Origin: Biomphalaria glabrata
Taxonomy: Eukaryota; Mollusca; Gastropoda; Planorbidae
Reading direction: 5' to 3'
Length of the DNA stretch: 64,000 nucleotides
NCBI RefSeq assembly: GCF_947242115.1
Contig: NC_074713.1
Location: 12,530,001-12,594,000, forward strand
The position numbers and the translations under genes are program-made. This document shows, piece by piece, positions 51,036 through 61,880 of this stretch. How positions within the stretch are numbered: the stretch's first letter is position 1; each line of letters opens with the position of its first letter. Below the pieces are notes generated by a model. It was not told where the DNA came from and made no database searches. It worked only from the letters and a program-made list of their open reading frames with translations.

Positions 51036-51751
51036 CAGGGGTGTGCAAATTGTCATGTGACATTTAAGAAATCAAATGTGCCGGCAGATAATACATACTG
51101 GTATTAAAAAAATGCATTATTATAAATGTCTATAAATTATAGTAACTTAGTGATTTTTATCATATTAAGATGACGATGATAAGAATCAATGTCTCGACGT
51201 CATTCTAAAAAGTTAAAACGAAGAAATTAAGAACAATGTCCCAATCATAATCTCTAAAAGAGAACGTTTGGCAATGCTGTATTGACCCAATTATCTCTGA
51301 TAAAACTTATCGGAGCTAGCGATCTTAACTACAGGTACTTAAGCAGTATCTTCTGACTTGGCATGGGCAAGGTATTGAGAAGAATATAGGAGCTCAATGA
51401 AAGAATGTTCCTTGAGCTTTGTTACCAATATTTCTAATGAAGAGTGGCAGACAGACTTCATGATTTTCATCTGCACTATTGGAATAGATTGTCACATGAA
51501 ATGTTTGTGGAATTTAAAAGCAGATCTTCAGACCAATTGTTTTTGATAAAATCAGCTCCAGAGGACAAGCAAATTATTACCTGAAAGAGAAGTTACAATC
51601 GGTTCTTCTTTGGGAGTTTTATGGGTGCCAGAAGCTGTAATTTGAAGGTTACACAGTTCCGGAACATCATGCTCTAGTGTAAACCGTTATATACTTCATA
51701 TTAAGTACAACATATATGCGGCCCTCGATGGAAAAAGATTGCCCACGCCTT
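51036..51751 (+). mobile_element. Non-autonomous hAT remnant
   Basis: Left end CAGGGGTGTGCAAA, right end TTGCCCACGCCTT, roughly inverted. Flanks TGTTATGG (51028-51035) and TGTTAAGG (51752-51759) match at 7 of 8 positions, a hAT-type duplication. Inside, broken frames near 51410-51500 read EEWQTDFMIF, resembling the hAT transposase block EEWxxDLxFL. 716 bases; long dead. Confidence 0.72.
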
Positions 51752-51949
51752 TGTTAAGGAATTTATTGTTATTTCACAAGGGTGGCTTATGAAATTGTTT
51801 GTATTTAATGTTTATATCTCAAAATTTACCTCACAAAGTCGACTCTATAGTAGATATTTGCAATGCAATATCTAACATAATACTGTGCTCATTTGAAACA
51901 TTCTGATTATGCCTTTGCACAAAATACCGGTACTTATTTAGAACTAAGA

Positions 51950-52325
51950 ACCAAGGAATCGATGCCTTTTATATTTAGTGCTTACTATTATCTTCTGTCT
52001 AGACCACTTGCCTACTTCATCTTGTATAGCACCATAGATTTTCCTAAGAATTTTTCGTTCCCAAGTATTTAGTAGATTTTCGGTTGTCTATGTCAATATC
52101 TACGTCTCACTTGCATACATTGCTGCTGGTCTTATTATGCTTTTGTATATCATTTTCTTGGTTTTCCTTGATATTGTTTTGCTCTTTAATAAATGGTGGG
52201 TACTATAAAATGCTCTGTTGCCTCCTGCTATTCTTTCCTTTATTTCTAATAGGCCTAGTAGATCATTTTTTAAATCAATTATACTTCCTAGATACCGGTA
52301 TGTGAAAGTTTGGACATTTTCGAAT
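51950..52325 (-). pseudogene. LINE ORF2 C-terminal region, decayed
   Basis: The minus strand reads IYKSIIRPAAMYASET, then NLLNTWERKILRKIYGAIQD and EVGKWSR, the typical region after the RT of non-LTR elements (LIRPVxxYGSETW, RKILRRIYG). Two in-frame stops lie in the first part. Confidence 0.8.
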
Positions 52326-52339
52326 TTGTGGTCTTTGAT

Positions 52340-52500
52340 TTTAATATATTGTCCCTCTTGCAGGAAGTGGAGAAAAGAGGAAGGCTAGGACACCTTACCC
52401 GAAAATAAAATATCCAGAGAGCCGAAAGGGGCTAACAACCCTGTCATATAAAAAAAAATACTGTTGCGAAAGCTTTTACACACAAGAAAATTAAATAATT
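52340..52500 (-). repeat. Dispersed repeat, copy inverted relative to 57360-57560
   Basis: Read on the minus strand: AGCTTTCGCAACAGTATTTT, ATATGACAGGGTTGTTAGCC, CTCTCTGGAT, TTTATTTTCGGGTAAGGTG and CTCCACTTCCTGCAAG, colinear with 57380-57535 on the plus strand. Unclassified. Confidence 0.75.
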
Positions 52501-52953
52501 CCTTACCAATAATTGACTTATTATTTTTTTTTAGTTCATGTTTTGTTACGGTACCCTAAACTAAATAATTGTTTTCAACTTTATCCTAGAATGAGTGTGG
52601 GGAAAATAATGTGTACAATTATCTAATTATCATCATCATCATCAAACTCCATTTGAGTGAGGGCTTGAGAGGCTTAAATCCTCTCATGCAAAAGCCCTGG
52701 ACTGAAACCCTGCTGTCTTGCGAAGTGCATACATGTCACCATACAGGTCGAGAATTTTTGGTTTCCCAGACCTGTCGATGCGGAGATCAGCAAGTCTGGG
52801 GCAGTCAAAAAGATTATGAGGCACGGTTTCCTCTCCTTCCCCGTAGCGGGGGCACCGTGAATCAAAATTTGGCCATAGCCGCAGGGGCGGACTGGGTATC
52901 AAAATCGGCCCGGGCATTACCATATAAACCGGCCCACAAATGGCATGTCATAT

Positions 52954-52998
52954 ATTTTCGGTGTGGGGGGGGGGGGAGGATTTTTACCCCACTCCGCA

Positions 52999-53059
<61 letters not shown>

Positions 53060-53579
53060 TGTGTGTGTATATCTAATTAATCTTCATTACATTCTGATCT
53101 TTCATTCTTTCAAGCGTTTTTTCTACCCTACAATACTCTCTTCCTATAATAAGTGGAAAGACAGTACACACCGCCAAATGGCTGCTAGGGAGTTCGGGGG
53201 AGCGCTGCAAGCTCCCTCAGTGGGGTCCGGGGCGAAGCCCCGGAACCAAGCATTATTTCCGCTATTTTGAGCTTTAAAAATGCATATTCTGATGTATCTA
53301 CAGTGCAATTAGCCTGCTACTCTTCCTCTAAAAAAATTCAAAAACCAAATCTGCTATTCAATGGTGTCCAGCGACTGGTAGAAAATGGTAACTATAGTTT
53401 TGCTTTAGCTTTTCTATTGGAGGGGGGAAGGGAAACCACAAAACCCCTTTTGGATACGCTCATGAAATTTGGTGTATGTAGTTGGCTGCACTGGGGGAGT
53501 AAGTAAAGTTTCCTTTTCAGACAATGAGGTCTGAGGCAAGTGATGATTTAAAGACCCTCCCCTCCCGGCTACGCCCATG
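52954..53579 (+). mobile_element. CATGGGCG family copy, inside the hAT element
   Basis: Right end CCCGGCTACGCCCATG (53564-53579). The left end has lost its first bases and starts at the TTTTCGG...G-run part. Internal landmarks: an (AT)n tract at 52997-53056, CTTCATTACATTCTGATC, GGGCGAAGCCCCGGAACC, CATATTCTGATGTATCTACA and GTGTCCAGCGACTGGTAGAA. No LINE piece, only a trace of the minisatellite. Flanks TGTCATAT and TGTTATAT differ by one base. Confidence 0.75.
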
Positions 53580-54045
53580 TGTTATATTATAGGTGTAAGC
53601 CTAATTCTCTACAAATATATACAGTTTGATAACGCATCGAAAACTGGAAGTATGCATTCGTAGGATTACATAATAGATGCATGTAGTCTGAAAACTATAA
53701 ACAATACAATAGCAGCCAAATGAGTTTGAAGCTTTTTGGTATTACTTATAGATTACAGACGTTTCTTCAAAAAATAATATTGTTACGTCTTACGCATTTC
53801 ATGTCAATCTAGTCATACATGTTGATCTGTGAGTGAAAATATGCTAAATCATTGGTTTTCCTGGCTGACTCAGGCAACCCATTCCATTAAAAGATAAGAG
53901 AAAGGACAACGTTTAGAGAGGCACTTACTTAATATTAAAACCTCTTGCTTCCTCCTAGTACATTCTCAAAAACGCGATTTGTAAATGAATATACTATGAC
54001 CCATTATTTAAAACTAGTCGACCGTCGGCGTAGCATATACCGCTA

Positions 54046-54697
54046 TTTTGCATGGCCGGTCTTAGGCCTCTGCAACCTAAGCGACCACAGTGAGCCCCCA
54101 CTTTCAAAGGATCCGCACTTTCATAGGACCCGAGCTAATTCAAGGTGTATAAATTATTAAATTAAACCATTTTATAAATTAAAACAGATTTCCCGCGCCC
54201 TCCTGTCGATTTACCAGGAGCTCCTGGAAATCTCCCGAAATTGCAAAATATACGAAAAAGTCCTTAAAATATACGGAAAATATAGAAAAAAATGTCCTTT
54301 TGGGGGTGTCATTCAATATGGAAAACGCCAATCCTACGCGCGATAAATAAAAACGGCATTATGCATTAGCCGTAATTGTGTAGTCTGATCAAAGAAGCTT
54401 CTCGCGCCTCAAACTAATGAAGAGTTACTTGAGGTCAACAATTCTCAAAGATAGATTGAAACATTTGGTAATTCTTGCTATTGAGCGTGATCTATGTAGG
54501 AAACAGAATTATTATGATATACTCTATAACTTTGCTATACGCAAGGCTCGTAAAGTAATTCTGTACGTAGTAAAGAATGAATAAAATACATAGATGAATT
54601 TATTTTCTAATACAAACTCTTAAATCTCACAAATTATCCGCTTCCCTACCCAAACTTGGCCCAGCGAAATCCGTTTCGCATAGGGCCCCAAAATGGT
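54046..54697 (+). repeat. MITE-like repeat shared with 59570-59875
   Basis: Begins GCATGGCCGGTCTTAGGCCT and ends TTTCGCATAGGGCCCCAAAA. Shares, in inverted order and orientation, GATCCGCACTTTCATAGG, AATATGGAAA...CCAATCCTACGCGCGA and GTTTCGCATAGGGCCCC with 59570-59875. Probably a hAT-like non-autonomous family; no transposase. Confidence 0.6.
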
Positions 54698-54724
54698 TAA
54701 GTCCTGCTATTTAGTGTTTGTAAA

Positions 54725-54850
54725 ATGTTTTACATGTTTCGGATGTTCCTTCAGAATTGAAGATAGTTTAGTTTTTAGTCCAAACCTCCCGCAAGACGAA
54801 GGGGGGTGGGAGCGGGCAGGGTTTGACAGTCCAGCGCGCAGCCATCCGTT
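54725..54850 (-). repeat. tRNA-derived SINE (family B), partial
   Basis: Minus strand: GCGCGCTGGACTGTCAAACC, CGTCTTGCGGGAGGTTTGGA, AACTATCTTCAATTCTGAAG, GAACATCCGAAACATGTAAA. The middle of the tRNA-like head is deleted. Confidence 0.8.
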
Positions 54851-54990
54851 GCGACGTGTGAATACCCACTTGTTCTCTCCCACCCCCCTCTAGTTTTCTC
54901 GTGGACTATCCGCAGAAATAAGAGAGTGATCTTTCCTTTACTTCTTCTTCTCGTTTAAACTGTTGAGGGAAGAAGAGAATTATATATATA
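54840..54990 (+). repeat. Dispersed repeat ending in GAATTATATATATA, second copy
   Basis: Shares ordered blocks with 3890-4072, including CGCAGAAATAAGAGAGTGAT, TCTTTCC and AGAGAATTATATATATATAT. Confidence 0.55.
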
Positions 54991-56035
54991 TATAGATATA
55001 AATCTCCTTTCATTTAATATCGGATGTGACAGCGTATAATAAATTATTGTAATAATTTTCATCATTAATGACTTCATACAAAGCATAAGTTTGCCATTAA
55101 TTATAATAGTATAACGGTTGATTTAGATCTAGATTTATTTTGTAATTAAATAATTTTTTTTTTATAAGCCTTAAGTGTAGTAGCCTATATTTAGATCTAT
55201 TTTATTAAAAATAAACAAAAAGAAACTTACTTTTTCTTTTCAAATCGCAGAAAGTAGAGCTTTATACCCATATTGAGCTGTGAATAAGTTGGGTGGTTTG
55301 CAATTTCGCGGCTGTGTGTATGTGTTTAAGTTAATTTCTATTAAGTATTGTTAAAGAGTTAATTGTCGCGCCTTTTTCTGCGTTATATCAATGTTTTCTA
55401 ACTTAACCTCTCTCATCCCTCTTTTTGGTTAAATTTCATTGGAACCATTAAAAGACGGGGGAGGGAAGGAGCAAAAAAAAAATTGGGAGTGCCATCAAAG
55501 GCCCATGCCAACCAGCAAAATGATTAGGCCAAACACAACCTCGAAGACATCAAAGCAGCCCATGCCGCTCGTGCATAGCAGAAAGTACGGTCTAACGTTT
55601 TGCAAATGATAATACGTACAGTGTATAGTGTATTTTTTAAAATTCTTGTTGAATTTCAAACAAAATTAATTGTAATAAGAAGTTCGGGCCTTTGTGTCTT
55701 GCTGCTGTGACTTTTTTTTTTAAAATTGTCTGCATTGAATTTTTTTTTTCTTTGGTCGCGACCAGACCGGCCCATTTGGTACCGGCCCACTGGGTATTTG
55801 CCCATATAGCCAGTCCGCCCCTGCATAGCCGTGAGAATATGAGCCAACATGACAGTGGCCTGTCCTGCACTGTGCTATAATAGCTTGCTAAGGCCTGGAC
55901 AGCCTCCACCATGGGGAAGTGCGGTCAGGGCGCCTCATGCGCTCCCAGACTCCACGGGCTTTTTGGGACTTGTCCCAGCACTCAAACCACTTTTCCATTT
56001 CTGTTTTTTTTTTATTATAGCCAGAGCATGATCAT

Positions 56036-56565
56036 AGCATTTTGAGTGTGTAATGTGCTTTTTTATATTGAAGAGTTACTTTTTTTTAAACTCCAAACGC
56101 CGCTGAAGGGTTGGGGGGGGGGGGGTAAACTCAAAACGCTCTTTGGCTACGATCATGAATTTTGAGTGTGTAATTTGCTTTTTTTTTTTAATTGTACGTA
56201 GAGGTATTTTTTAGCTGTAAACCCCACTGAAGAGGGGTTTAAACTCAAAACCCTTTGGCTACGCTCATAGATTTTTTAGTGTGCAATTAGCTTTTTTTTA
56301 TACTAAAGGGGTATTTTTTAGCTTAAAACCTTGCTGAAAGGGGGTTTAAACTCATAAACCCTTTGGCTACGCTCATAGAATTTTTAGTATGTAATTGGCT
56401 TTTTTTATTGAAGAGGTGGTTTTTAGCTATAAAGCCCGCTGGAGGGGGGTTTTGAACACAAACCCGTCTTGGCTACGCTCATAGAATCTGGTGTCTGATG
56501 CATGGATAGTCTTATATTGAAGAGGGGGTTTTATCGTAAATTTCGGAGGGGGTTGCAACGCATAA
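56036..56565 (+). repeat. Minisatellite fragment of the CATGGGCG family
   Basis: Five units; GGCTACGxTCATAG marks starts at about 56147, 56257, 56365 and 56471, so the period is 106-110 bases. No family terminus at either side. It lies between the LINE tail ending at 56035 and the LINE piece at 56566. Confidence 0.85.
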
Positions 56566-57060
56566 TGTACATCTCCTGGAGGGATCATGTCTCCAACCAG
56601 GACGTTTTGAAAGGGGCCAATATGCACAGCATCTATGCTCTTCTTACACAGAGAAGACTACGATGGCTCGATCATGTCACTCGCATGCCAGATGGAAGAA
56701 TGATAGAATCCCTAAAGACATCCTATACGTTGAGCTTGCATTGGGAGCCAAACCCAAGAGCCGCCCAAGACTAATCTACAGAGATGTCTGCAAGCGAGAC
56801 ACGAGAACCACGGGCATCGAATAAAGTATGTGGGAGGAGATAGCCCAAGACCGGACAACATGGAGACAGACTGTACGCGCTGGTACGAACTTCGCCAAGT
56901 GCAACAAAAACGAAGCTGCATCAGTCAAGAATAAGAAAAAGAAAGCTGTACTGTCAGCTAGCCCTAGGACAGATGCATATACATGCACGAACTGTGGCAA
57001 ACTCTGCCGCTCCAGAATTGGCTTGATCAGTCACTCCAGATTCTACCCCGTCTAAAGACG
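56566..57060 (+). pseudogene. LINE ORF2 C-terminus with terminal zinc finger
   Basis: Reads ISWRDHVSNQDVLKGANMHS, IYALLTQRRLRWLDHVTRMP and DGRMIESL, then, after a frame change near 56740, ALGAKPKSRPRLIYRDVCKR, MWEEIAQDRTTWRQTVRAG and the final CCHH-type motif YTCTNCGKLCRSRIGLISH. This is the end of a common animal LINE ORF2 (pattern RRLRWxGHVxRMPD...CGRxCRSRIGLxSH). At least one frameshift and one stop. Confidence 0.88.
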
Positions 57061-57219
57061 AAACCAAAGCCATTGACTCACCTGGGCGCATCCATTGTCT
57101 TCCGAGACAGAAGGAGCCATATATAAAAAGCTACTTTCATTTTTTTTTTTACATTTTGGGCAGTTATGATGATATTATAGGCTACTCGACATTGGTGAAT
57201 TTTCCATCCATCCCAGTGG

Positions 57220-57680
57220 CGCTACAGCCCATAGAGGGCTCTGGCCTGCTTTAACACATCCTTCCATTCAGATCTCTCCTGGGCCTTTCGTCTCCACGCC
57301 CTAACCCCAAGCTGCTTCAGATCGTGTCCTTTTCCAGGCCTAGGTCGTTTTCCGTTGAGATCTGTCCGGGTTTTCTTGTGTGTATTAGCTTTCGTAACAG
57401 TATTTTTTATATGACAGAGTTGTTAGCCCTGTGCATAACCATCTGGGGGGCTGCCCCTTTCAGCTCTCTGGATAGCTGCCTTTATTTTCGGGTAAGGTGC
57501 CCTAGCCTTTGTGGATCCCTCCACTTCCTGCAAGGCAGCTGGTTTGATTTTGGTCCACCCCGGATATTTTATTTCCCCGGTACCCACCATATCTGGAGGG
57601 CATTCCCCTATCCGCCACCTGGGGAGGCGCTCGATGGGAGATCGAAAACTCCACACGAGATTGGTGAATTTTAGCCACTT
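57220..57680 (+). repeat. Dispersed repeats, partly shared with 52340-52500
   Basis: 57220-57350 (AGTGGCGCTACAGCCCATAG, CCTTCCATTCAGATCTCTCC) looks like a repeat but has no second copy here. 57360-57560 is colinear with the minus strand of 52340-52500 (see there). Beyond it, GGAGGGCATTCCCCTATCCG and GGGGAGGCGCTCGATGGG. GC-rich, no gene. Confidence 0.55.
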
Positions 57681-58249
57681 AATTTCAGAATAAAGACAAT
57701 GCATATTTGTAATTTCGTTGCATCAGCAGTCTTACTACCTGTCTATTAAGGTAATCACACACACACGTACACACACGTATATATCTATATTTCATGAGTG
57801 TAATCGGGGGTGGGTGGGTTTCAATCCCCCAAAAAGGGGGGGGGGGAATTTGTGACAGATTTTTAAAATTTGATTTTGTTTTTTTAGGTGACATTTTAAT
57901 ATCAAACCATCACTTGCACAGCGCAGCCAAGGGGGGTTTTGTGTTTAAAATCCACTTCGGTTCGGGGGGGGGGGGGGTTGCGGTTAAACCCCCTCTTCTA
58001 TAAAACAAACAAAAATAATAATGCAATTGACAATTCCCAAATTCCTAGAGCATAACTAAGGGGGATTTTGATTTTAAAACCCTCTTCAAATTTTTTTTTC
58101 GATAAAACCTCTCTTCAATAAAAGACTAAATCATATATCAGTCACCAGATTCTATAAGCGTAGCCAAGAGCGGTTTTGTGTTTATAACCTCCCTCCAGCG
58201 GGGATTTGAAACTAAAAACCACCTCTTCAATATAAACCAAAAATAAACA

Positions 58250-58470
58250 AGGTTACAAAAGACAGTTTGTGTGGAAACACAAACTCAAAATCGGCCCCCG
58301 AAGTAAAATGTTTTACATAATTCGGATAATCCTTCAGAGTTGAAGATAGTTTACTTCCTAGTCCAAACCTCCCGCAGGACGACGGGGGATGGGAGCAGGC
58401 AGGGTTTGAACCTTCGATCGTCGATAAATCCAAACGACAGTCCAGCGCGCAAACCGCACGACCAGTGGTC
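58250..58470 (-). repeat. tRNA-derived SINE (family B), full length
   Basis: Minus strand: GGTCGTGCGGTTTGCGCGCT, GAAGGTTCAAACCCTGCC, CCCCGTCGTCCTGCGGGAGG, AACTATCTTCAACTCTGAAG, ATGTAAAACATTTTACTTCG, GGGGCCGATTTTGAGTTTGT, then a hairpin GAGTTTGTGT/ACACAAACT and CTTTTGTAACC. The tail matches that of 32680-32848. Confidence 0.88.
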
Positions 58471-58654
58471 CACCCAGGTAGGCTTCAATATTTTCAGAAA
58501 GAACATCCGAATGAAATTATATCAAAGACAAATAAGAGATAAGAATGGAGAAAGAAGGTTAACAGATCTTGTGTAGTGCCCCAACCGTCCCGCAGATCAA
58601 AGGATACGTGAAAGTGAATGTAAAGTTAGATGTGAACCTGGCCTAACTAGTTTG

Positions 58655-58850
58655 TGGTTTATAGGGCAGATGATGTAAAGTTCATCTGTTTTTGTGGCCT
58701 ACGGTTAACGAGGGTGTCATGTAGCCAGCACAACGACCAACCGCCTTTGCTTTTCCCCAACTAATGTCATGTACCCATTAGATCTGGGTAGACTCAGAAG
58801 TTGAAAATCCCAGTCTACACCAGGATTCGAACCCGGGACCCTCGGTTCGA
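58655..58850 (-). repeat. tRNA-derived SINE, family A
   Basis: Minus strand: GAGGGTCCCGGGTTCGAATC (B box), GACTGGGATTTTCAACTTC, CTAATGGGTACATGACATTA, GTTGGGGAAAAGCAAAGGCG and GTCGTTGTGCTGGCTACATG, colinear with 9998-10252. Most of the tRNA-like head is lost. Confidence 0.85.
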
Positions 58851-59569
58851 ACTAAATAAGTTAATTGTTTTGAAAAGGCTCAAACTCATATTCGAATCCT
58901 CAAAAAAAAAAAAAAAAAAATTTCCGCTATTTAGAAAAAATGTTAACGAAAATGATGTTTATAAGATTACTATTCGTCTTAAATTAGGTCTAACATATAA
59001 TGCATACTAATTAGCTTTTTCTTATAAAAACTGCTTGCATAATTGATTTTAAAAATGAGAGTTTGCGGGACGTGTTCTTCGACTAAATGAATTACGCATA
59101 CCAAGAGTTGCGAGGACAGGGAGGCCATTAAGAGGAAAGCGCAAACATGGAAATCCTAGTAGGCCTATAACTTGGCGCCACACTTTCATGGAGGACCTCA
59201 GAGCAGTGGACACCAGGTGGGAAGGGCTTCAGACATTGCCAGTGACAGATTTTTGTGGAGACTGCTTGCACCGAAAGACGCGGGAGGACCTAAGTCCTAA
59301 GTAAGTAAGAATAGCAGATTAGGTTTTTGAACAAAATTTGTTAAATTGCAGGATAATGCACTGTAGATACCTCATAATATGCCTTTTTTTTGTTTTAAAT
59401 ACCGGAAATAGTGCCGAGCTCACAGCGCTCCCACAGAGCCCATTACTGGCAATGGCAGGGTGTCTACAGTTTTTCCACTAACTCCAGGAAGAACATATTC
59501 TAGGGTACAATAAACGTCTTTCGAAAGAATGAAGGGTCAGAATGTAATAAAGATTAATTATGTACACAC

Positions 59570-59875
59570 ATGGCCCGCCCTAACAATTGCGGGGCCCTAT
59601 GCGAAACGTATTGCCCCCGTCTGGGTAAGGATAAGGATAATTAAGAATTTGTCTTATAGTTACCTTTTTATTAAATGACAACTGACAATGTCCTTTTTTT
59701 TTTTTTGTCGCGCGTAGGATTGGTGCTTTCCATATTGAATAACACCTCCAAAATGACAATTTTGCCGCGGGAACCCTATTTTAAGTTATAATTTAATTAA
59801 TTTAATTAGGAATTTACAGCATAGAATTAGCTCGGGGCCTATGAAAGTGCGGGGTCCACTGAGGCAGCATAAATC
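59570..59875 (-). repeat. MITE-like repeat, inverted copy of 54046-54697
   Basis: GCGGGGCCCTATGCGAAACG near one end and GGGGCCTATGAAAGTGCGGG near the other, with CGCGCGTAGGATTGGTGC and TTCCATATTGAATAACACC between. It separates two parts of the 57794-59955 element. Confidence 0.6.
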
Positions 59876-60169
59876 ACACACACACATATACATATATAGG
59901 GGGTGGCCGGGGTGGGGAATCCCCCCCCCGAAAATAAATCCTGGCTACGCCCATGATATATATATAATATATATATTATATATATATCATGGGCGTAGCC
60001 AGGGGGGGGGTTCTTGGGGTTCAACCCCCCCCCCGAAATGAAATCCCCCCCCATCGGGGGGGGGGGGGAGTCGGAATTCAGTGACTGATTTTTTGCTTTG
60101 ATTTTGTTTATTTTAGGTGAGATTTTATTACTAAACCATCACTTGCCTCAGCACAACCAAAGGGGTTTT

Positions 60170-60330
60170 GAGTTTAAAACCCCCTACCAGGGGGGTTCGA
60201 ATTTAAAACCCCCTACCAGGGGGGTTCGAGTTTAAAAACCCCTACCAGGGGGGTTCGAGTTTAAAACCCCTACCAGATGGGTTCGAGTTTAAAACCCCCT
60301 ACCAGGGTTTTGAGTTTTAAACCCCCTAGC
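60170..60330 (+). repeat. ~31-bp palindromic subrepeat, five units
   Basis: Units GAGTTTAAAACCCCC, TACCAGG, GGGGTTC head to tail. Each unit is itself an inverted repeat (AACCCCCTACCAGGGGGGTT), so every unit can fold as a hairpin. Confidence 0.88.
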
Positions 60331-61409
60331 TGGGGTTTTTGCAGTAAACTCCCCCTCTTCTATACAACAAAACAAAAAAAAATGCAAACGAAAATCCCCT
60401 TATTCCAAGAGCACAGTTCAGGAAGATTTTGATTTTAAAACCCCGTCTAAAATTTACGATAAACCCCCTCTTTAATATAAAAAAAAGCTAATTAAGCACT
60501 CAAAATGTTATGAGCGTAGCTAAATGGGTTTTGACTCAGTTTTGAGTTTAAACCCCACTCCAGTGGAGTTTGAAGCTAAAAAGTACCCTTTGAATATAAA
60601 TAAAAGAAAATTACTCTAAAATCTATGAGCTTAGTCAAAGGGGTTTTGAGTTTAAACCCCCCGCTAGGGGGGTTTGAGGATAAAAAATACATCTTCAGTG
60701 TAAAAGAAAAAGCAAATTATGCACTCAAAATGCTATGAGCGTTGCCGAAAGGGGTTTTGAGTTTAAACCCCCATTCAGATGGGTTTGGTGCTAAAAATAC
60801 ATCTTCAATATAAAAAAAAAAGCAAATTACACACTAAAATTATTTCAGCGTAGCCAAGCCAATCGGGGGTTTTGAGTTTAAACCCTTCTTCTACAGATGG
60901 CTTTAGTTTAAAACCCCTTCAGATGATTTTGAGTTTAAGATCCCCCTACAGAGCATTTTGAGGTGGAAAACCCCCAACAGAAGATTTTGACGATAAAACT
61001 TCTCTTTTCGATATAAAATCTAAAGCAAACTACAGTCACTTAATTCGAAGAGCGTATTCAAGAGAGGTTACACATTTTTACCAGTAGCAGGGCTCCATTA
61101 ATAAACTGCAGTGAATAGTCATCTACCGAAATAGAAAAAACACTAAATGTGGCTCAACAAAGAGGGCTAAGACAGATTTTAGGAGTCAGTTATAGAGATC
61201 GGGTCTAAATCAAGGAAATCCTATGCCGAACTGGGAGTCGACCCTTAGATTGTGAGAGAACGACGCATGAGGTTTGCGGGACATGTTCTCCGACAAAATG
61301 AATTACGCATAAGAAGAGTTGCAATGATATCCTAGTACAACTTGACGCCACTCATTCATGGAGGTCCTCATTGTAGGTGGGAAGAGGCTTCAGACATTAC
61401 CAGTGACAG

Positions 61410-61880
61410 ATTTTTATGGAAACAGATTGACGTCAAATGCTCCGAACGGCGTGGGAGGGTCTAAGTCAGTAAGAATAGCACATTAGGTTTTTGAAATAAA
61501 ACTTTTTAATAGCAGGAAAATGCACTGTAGATACCTCAGAATATGCATTTTGTTGGCTTTCAATACCAGAAATAGTGCTTGGCGGAGGGGCTTCGCCCCG
61601 CGCTGGGGAGCTTCTAGCGCTCCCCCAGACCCCTTGCTAGTAATGGCGGGAAGTCTACAATTTTATGGAAAAGCTTGATGGCAAATGCGCCGAACGACGA
61701 GGGAGGGTCTAAGTCAGTAAGAATAGCACATTAGGTTTTTGAAATAGAACTTTTTAATAGCAGGAAAATGCACTGTAGATACCTCAGAATATGCATTTTG
61801 TTGGCTTTCAATACCAGAAATAGTGCTTGGCGGCGGGGCTTCGCCCCGCGCTGGGTAGCTCCTAGCGCTCCCCCAGACCC
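61410..61880 (+). repeat. ~245-bp tandem duplication inside the 59988-62116 element
   Basis: The segment with AAATGC then CCGAACG, GAGGGTCTAAGTCAGTAAGA, ATAGCACATTAGGTTTTTG, GAAAATGCACTGTAGATACC and GGGGCTTCGCCCCGCGCTGG occurs twice, from about 61435 and 61680. Confidence 0.85.

Larger units (their letters stand above)
52882..55823 (+). mobile_element. hAT-type element with perfect 8-bp target duplication
   Basis: Ends CAGGGGCGGACTGGGTATC and, inverted, CCAGTCCGCCCCTG; CATAGCCG is duplicated exactly at 52874-52881 and 55824-55831. Near both ends GGCCC and CCGGCCCA words repeat. No transposase was recognised in the 2.9 kb; the interior holds other elements (52954-53579, 54046-54697, 54725-54850, 54840-54990), so it is a composite that has gathered insertions. 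Confidence 0.9.
52625..56035 (-). mobile_element. LINE 3' region (I/R1-like), split by a hAT insertion
   Basis: Two parts, 55832-56035 and 52625-52873, are contiguous once the hAT element 52882-55823 is set aside. The minus strand reads WFECWDKSQKARGVWERMRR and PDRTSPWWRLSRP, then CPRYGEGEETVPHNLFDCPR, LADLRIDRSGKPKILDLYGD and MYALRKTAG, a LINE ORF2 tail with a terminal zinc-type motif. Second copy of the family at 20454-21330. A (CAT)n tract marks the 3' tip near 52630-52641. Confidence 0.82.
57794..59955 (-). mobile_element. CATGGGCG family copy, broken by SINEs and a MITE
   Basis: Opposite orientation to 29083-33952. A degenerate left end (CATGAGTGTAATCGGGGGTG) is followed by AAACCATCACTTGCACAG, reversed minisatellite units (57900-58240), two SINEs (58250-58470, 58655-58850), the LINE ORF2 C-terminus (about 59050-59300: MEDLRAVDTRW), the conserved region (AGAATGAAGGGTCAGAATGT) and the terminus TCCTGGCTACGCCCATG (59939-59955). 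A MITE-like piece interrupts it at 59570-59875. Confidence 0.75.
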
